64,000 bases of DNA from Trichopria drosophilae. Taxonomy: Eukaryota; Arthropoda; Insecta; Hymenoptera; Diapriidae. Of this stretch, positions 60,729 through 64,000 are shown one piece after another. Each line of letters starts with the position of its first letter. Position 1 is the first letter of the stretch. The translations under genes and the position numbers were made by a program. The notes under the pieces were generated by a model. It was not told where the DNA came from, made no database searches, and worked only from the letters and a program-made list of their open reading frames with translations. The stretch covers positions 137,630,001 through 137,694,000 of the forward strand of contig CM059584.1 in the NCBI GenBank assembly GCA_030407085.1, given 5' to 3'.

Positions 60729-61646
60729 TACAAATAAATGTCAATTTAATTTAAATTAACAAATATATACCCCCTTGTAATCATGAATCATGTATGTAAA
60801 TATTGTAAAATTCAAAATAAAAACTAAATGACGTGCCCATCACACTTTCAAAATACTTTTATTAGTATAGAAATCTCGAAAATTAGAATGCAATAAACTT
60901 TAGGATGTATTCAATTAAAACCGAAGATGTATCAGAGCATTATATACATAGAGCGGCAAAATCGATGATTATATTTTATCGTCTTTAAATAGCACATTTT
61001 TATAAAATAATGTGCATATTTTCCTATTATAATGATGTTCTTGATGTTCAGTATACTTGTACTTGTAAATTAATTCTGGGCATTATTAAAAATTTAATAA
61101 TTTAATTTAATACAGTTCTTCTAATTAAATATACTTAAAACTCTGTAGTATGCATTTACATCACCCAGATGGCAAATAATTCAACAATCACATTTTTTCG
61201 TATGTATTTAATCTATATAATAGCCTTAATTTTTTAAAGTTTGGCACAATAAAAACGGGAAAAAAACACTATAAAAGAAACGTATATTTATATGTTTTTC
61301 TAGTATTCGGATTTGCAGTACGTTATTTTCACAGTTCAAAATATTGTAAAATGTGCCATACCATATATATTTGCGTTAAATCAATTTTATTGCAAATATT
61401 TTACGATACTTCGGAATATTTAATAATAAGACTGCGGCACATATGAAATTATGTACGATCCTTCAAATTTAATGTTAAGAAAATAATAAACATAACAATA
61501 TTATCGTCTTGTTTAATACAAAACGAGTTTATTTTGTATAACCGTTTCTACGTTGCAAAGCATTGTCTATATTTCTTTCTCTCTGTATTGAAAAATTTGC
61601 ATCTGAAATATATTTTGAACGAAATCACAGTGTTTTATCCAGATTG

Positions 61647-61734
61647 CTAAGAGAAAGTGCTTAGTGACAGTCGACCTCGTCGCTTAATTTTGACGCCTCT
61701 ATTTTCCTGTTCCTAGCGGCTGAGTGGATCCAAG
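61647..61734 (+). promoter_or_regulatory. Shared proximal promoter block, gene 6 copy
   Basis: The block contains AAGAGAAAGT (61649-61658), GTGACAGTCGACCTCG and the 13-mer TTAATTTTGACGC (61684-61696), in the same order as upstream of genes 2 and 3. It is about 10 bases shorter than in those genes because the interval between ACCTCG and the 13-mer is reduced. Confidence 0.6.
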
Positions 61735-61771
61735 TATAAAAAGCTGCGACTCGACTGTCAAATCATCATTC
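61735..61771 (+). promoter_or_regulatory. Core promoter of cuticular gene 6
   Basis: TATAAAAA starts at 61735 and a perfect TCATTC initiator lies at 61766-61771, with the +1 A at 61768, 33 bases downstream. CTCAGTAGC follows, also present in gene 2. The 5'UTR is about 56 bases and runs unspliced to the ATG at 61824. Confidence 0.8.
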
Positions 61772-61823
61772 ACTCAGTAGCAGTCGAGCAGTAGCAAAGA
61801 GCAAAAACCAAATTCTATTCATC

Positions 61824-62279
61824 ATGAAACAATTCATTGTGCTCGTCGCCCTCGTGGCCTGTGCCTATGCCGCACCTGGATACGTCGCACCAGTACACCA
61901 CGTTGTGCACGCTGCTCCAGCAGTTGCAGTTGCAGCGGCTGTTCCAGTAGCAACCAGTTACCAAAAGGTTGACCGAGTGCACAACAAAGCTGTCTTGAAG
62001 ACTACCGAAGTTGTGGCTGCTGTCCAGCCGGTTGTCCATGCTGCTCCAGTTGTCCACGCCGCCCCAGTAGCTGTCCATGCTGCACCAGTAGTCCACCAGT
62101 CTTACGTCCATGCTGCTCCAGTTGCTGTTCATGCTGCTCCAGTTGCTGTACATGCTGCTCCAGTTGCTGTCCATGCAGCACCAGTAGTCCACCAGTCTTA
62201 CGTCCATGCTGCTCCAGTTGTCGCTGCACCAGCACTCGTCAAGAGCCACGTTGTTGCACCAGCTGTCCATGCCTGGTGA
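61824..62279 (+). CDS. Cuticular gene 6: secreted VHAAP-repeat protein, longest paralogue
   Basis: This 151-residue protein is probably a cuticle component. It has the signal peptide MKQFIVLVALVACAYA, the GYVAPVHHVVHAAPAVAV segment and the central block with one change (VHNKAVLKTTEVV). Three consecutive AVHAAPV units sit between its two VHQSYVHA motifs, and the C-terminus is APAVHAW. The extra units explain its length. It is a single exon. The stop is TGA where gene 5 has TAA, and AATAAA is at 62395-62400. The start is set by the signal peptide and promoter. It lies divergent to gene 5 across about 5.3 kb. Its downstream flank to about 62730 is homologous to that of gene 5. Confidence 0.9.
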   Translation: MKQFIVLVALVACAYAAPGYVAPVHHVVHAAPAVAVAAAVPVATSYQKVDRVHNKAVLKTTEVVAAVQPVVHAAPVVHAAPVAVHAAPVVHQSYVHAAPVAVHAAPVAVHAAPVAVHAAPVVHQSYVHAAPVVAAPALVKSHVVAPAVHAW

Positions 62280-62739
62280 AGCCAGAAATTATAAATCGAA
62301 TGTTATCTAAACGTTACACATCACTATAAAGAGTTAAAGAATTTTACTCATTACATCAATGTACATCAAATCCACCTGACCCATCAACTTTTCAAATAAA
62401 TGTGATATTTTTTTACAAAATAACAATGCGTTGCAATTCTTTTATTATTCCTGTAGCCATGTGTGACTGTTTCCACAAATATCGATACTGAATGCATATT
62501 GTCGGAATATACTAATTAAATCTTCGAGTATCAGTAAAATTGAAGAAAAGTGGTATTTAGTACACTAGTTTAAAAGTATTCTTGGAATTACTTATTAGGA
62601 CACAGAATTATAGAATTTATAACACTATGCAATATGTAAAGTTGAATAATCTTCAAAAAGGATGTGGTGTAATGGAGAAACTGCTCCAGTTTTAATTAAA
62701 CAACGTTTTGATTAAACACGTACTTGCGCTTCTTGGAAG

Positions 62740-64000
62740 TATATTGTTTTCAAAATCAATGGCTATGATTTTTTTATGAATTATTTGTCACATGGAACTG
62801 AATCAAAGGTATCGACTCGTTTCTCGTTTCCGTTAATTTTGTTCCGTGGTCATCCTCGATGGTATCCGGGTGATGGGATTTTCGCAAACTTGAGGAGTCG
62901 ATCAATTTAGTAAGTATACATTAAAGAAATCCACATAGTGCCGTTCAATATTTTTTTGCAAATTTTTAAGTAGTTATATAATTTTCAACACCAATTTTTT
63001 ATATAGGTACTAACATTTACTAAAATTTTGCATTCTTATTAAATTTAAGAGGATAACAACATATTTTCGTGATGTTCTTCTTTAGAAAGTCTCGTGGTGT
63101 CTGTGTAGTGTATTAGTATATAATAAAATATCTTAAGAATGTGCACATAACATACATTTATTTCAAATTTTGAATATAGCAATGTGTTAACTTATCTGTT
63201 AAATATAGTCTTTTTATAATAACCATAATATTTTTAGACAGAATGACAAAAGTCTTTAAATATCTCTAGTAATAAGTTTTATGACTGATAATCCATGTGT
63301 CATAGATAGTACATTGTTGTAATAGAAGTTATAGTACCTAACGTATATATACTGGTATTTTCATAAACCTGCCATTTTTCGTGAACAAAAATATTTATAA
63401 ATTAATAGTTTTGCATACACTTTAAATTTACTGTGTTTATGTATGTCAGTTCAGATTCAAAATTTTGAATCCAACCTGATAAAGGAATTTTTAACCATTA
63501 ATCGCAAAAATTGAGGATTGTTTCAAAATTCATCGAACTATTCCGGAACTCGTTAAGCAAAATTTTTAGGGACCGTTTATTGCTGTAATTTCAACAAGTT
63601 AAGTTGATGAAGAAATTAGAAGTTCTCCAAAACTAAAAAAAGCGATGAAATAATTAATTTTTAAAGTAAAGAATTAACTTTTGGTTTGTCTCACTTAATG
63701 ACGAAGGGGAGTTATTATGGGATATTTACAATGACATTTGTTTCATTTACATAAATACATCCCTAATAGCAGAAATATCTTCCATCAACTTTAAGAGAAC
63801 CTTAAACTATAAGGTTGTAACCTAAACAGTAACTTCGCATTAAACGTATGATACGAAATGTCCTCCACAATAGGTGGCTACTAAACATTGTACATCAACC
63901 TTACATATTAAATATTATATTAATTCATTAACGATCAAATGTAGAAAAATTTCTCATGAAGTTTGACACAACCTTTTAGTGTAAAATGCAATGAAAAACA
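62740..64000. other. Gene-free right edge
   Basis: Beyond the flank shared with gene 5 I see only AT-rich sequence, with no seventh copy before the window ends. Confidence 0.5.

Noticed and set aside
1..64000. CRISPR arrays, bacterial operons, rRNA genes
   Set aside because: No regularly spaced direct repeats of CRISPR type, no clustered prokaryotic ORFs and no rRNA sequence were seen. The window is animal nuclear DNA.

Overview
The window looks like AT-rich insect nuclear DNA. The evidence is six small secreted Ala/Val/Pro/His-rich proteins of the low-complexity cuticular type, TATA-plus-initiator promoters with an arthropod-like TCATTC start, a tRNA-derived SINE, Jockey/CR1-type LINE remains, a Penelope-like relic and many short inverted-repeat elements. 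The order cannot be fixed from sequence alone; a beetle or another insect with cuticle protein 16.5-like genes is plausible. I see no bacterial, viral or CRISPR content.

The only convincing host genes are six intronless cuticular-type genes about 5 to 10 kb apart: gene 1 at 20464-20910 (+), gene 2 at 30184-30579 (-), gene 3 at 38556-39008 (-), gene 4 at 46937-47383 (+), gene 5 at 56031-56465 (-) and gene 6 at 61824-62279 (+). Genes 2 to 6 are close paralogues that share the signal peptide, a central SYQKVDRVH...LKTTEVV block, the VHAAP/VHQSYVHA repeats and a C-terminal VHAW. Gene 1 is a divergent relative. Genes 2, 3 and 6 share about 100 bp of proximal promoter; genes 2, 3, 5 and 6 share 3'UTR and polyadenylation sequence. 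They are probably co-expressed in epidermis and secreted into cuticle.

The left 20 kb has no recognisable intact gene. It holds a SINE copy (5.1 kb), 121-bp repeats (4.1-4.6 kb), a LINE 3' end (7.9 kb), a Penelope-like relic (14.8-15.4 kb) and short inverted-repeat elements. From 20 to 64 kb the cuticular genes are separated by transposon debris: decayed LINE pieces at 24.3-25.7, 26.4-28.1, 34.3-35.1 and 42.8-43.4 kb; a second SINE copy at 37.1-37.3 kb; and terminal-inverted-repeat elements at 22.4, 28.8, 37.9, 39.8, 43.8, 51.2, 58.9 and 60.5 kb. The rest is AT-rich sequence in which I see nothing firm.

The best leads are the cuticular cluster with its shared promoter block and one copy that has lost its TATA box, a MITE dated by an empty site in a paralogous flank, an apparently undescribed SINE family, and a 1.08-kb element with perfect 33-bp terminal repeats. 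No search was run, so novelty is untested throughout.
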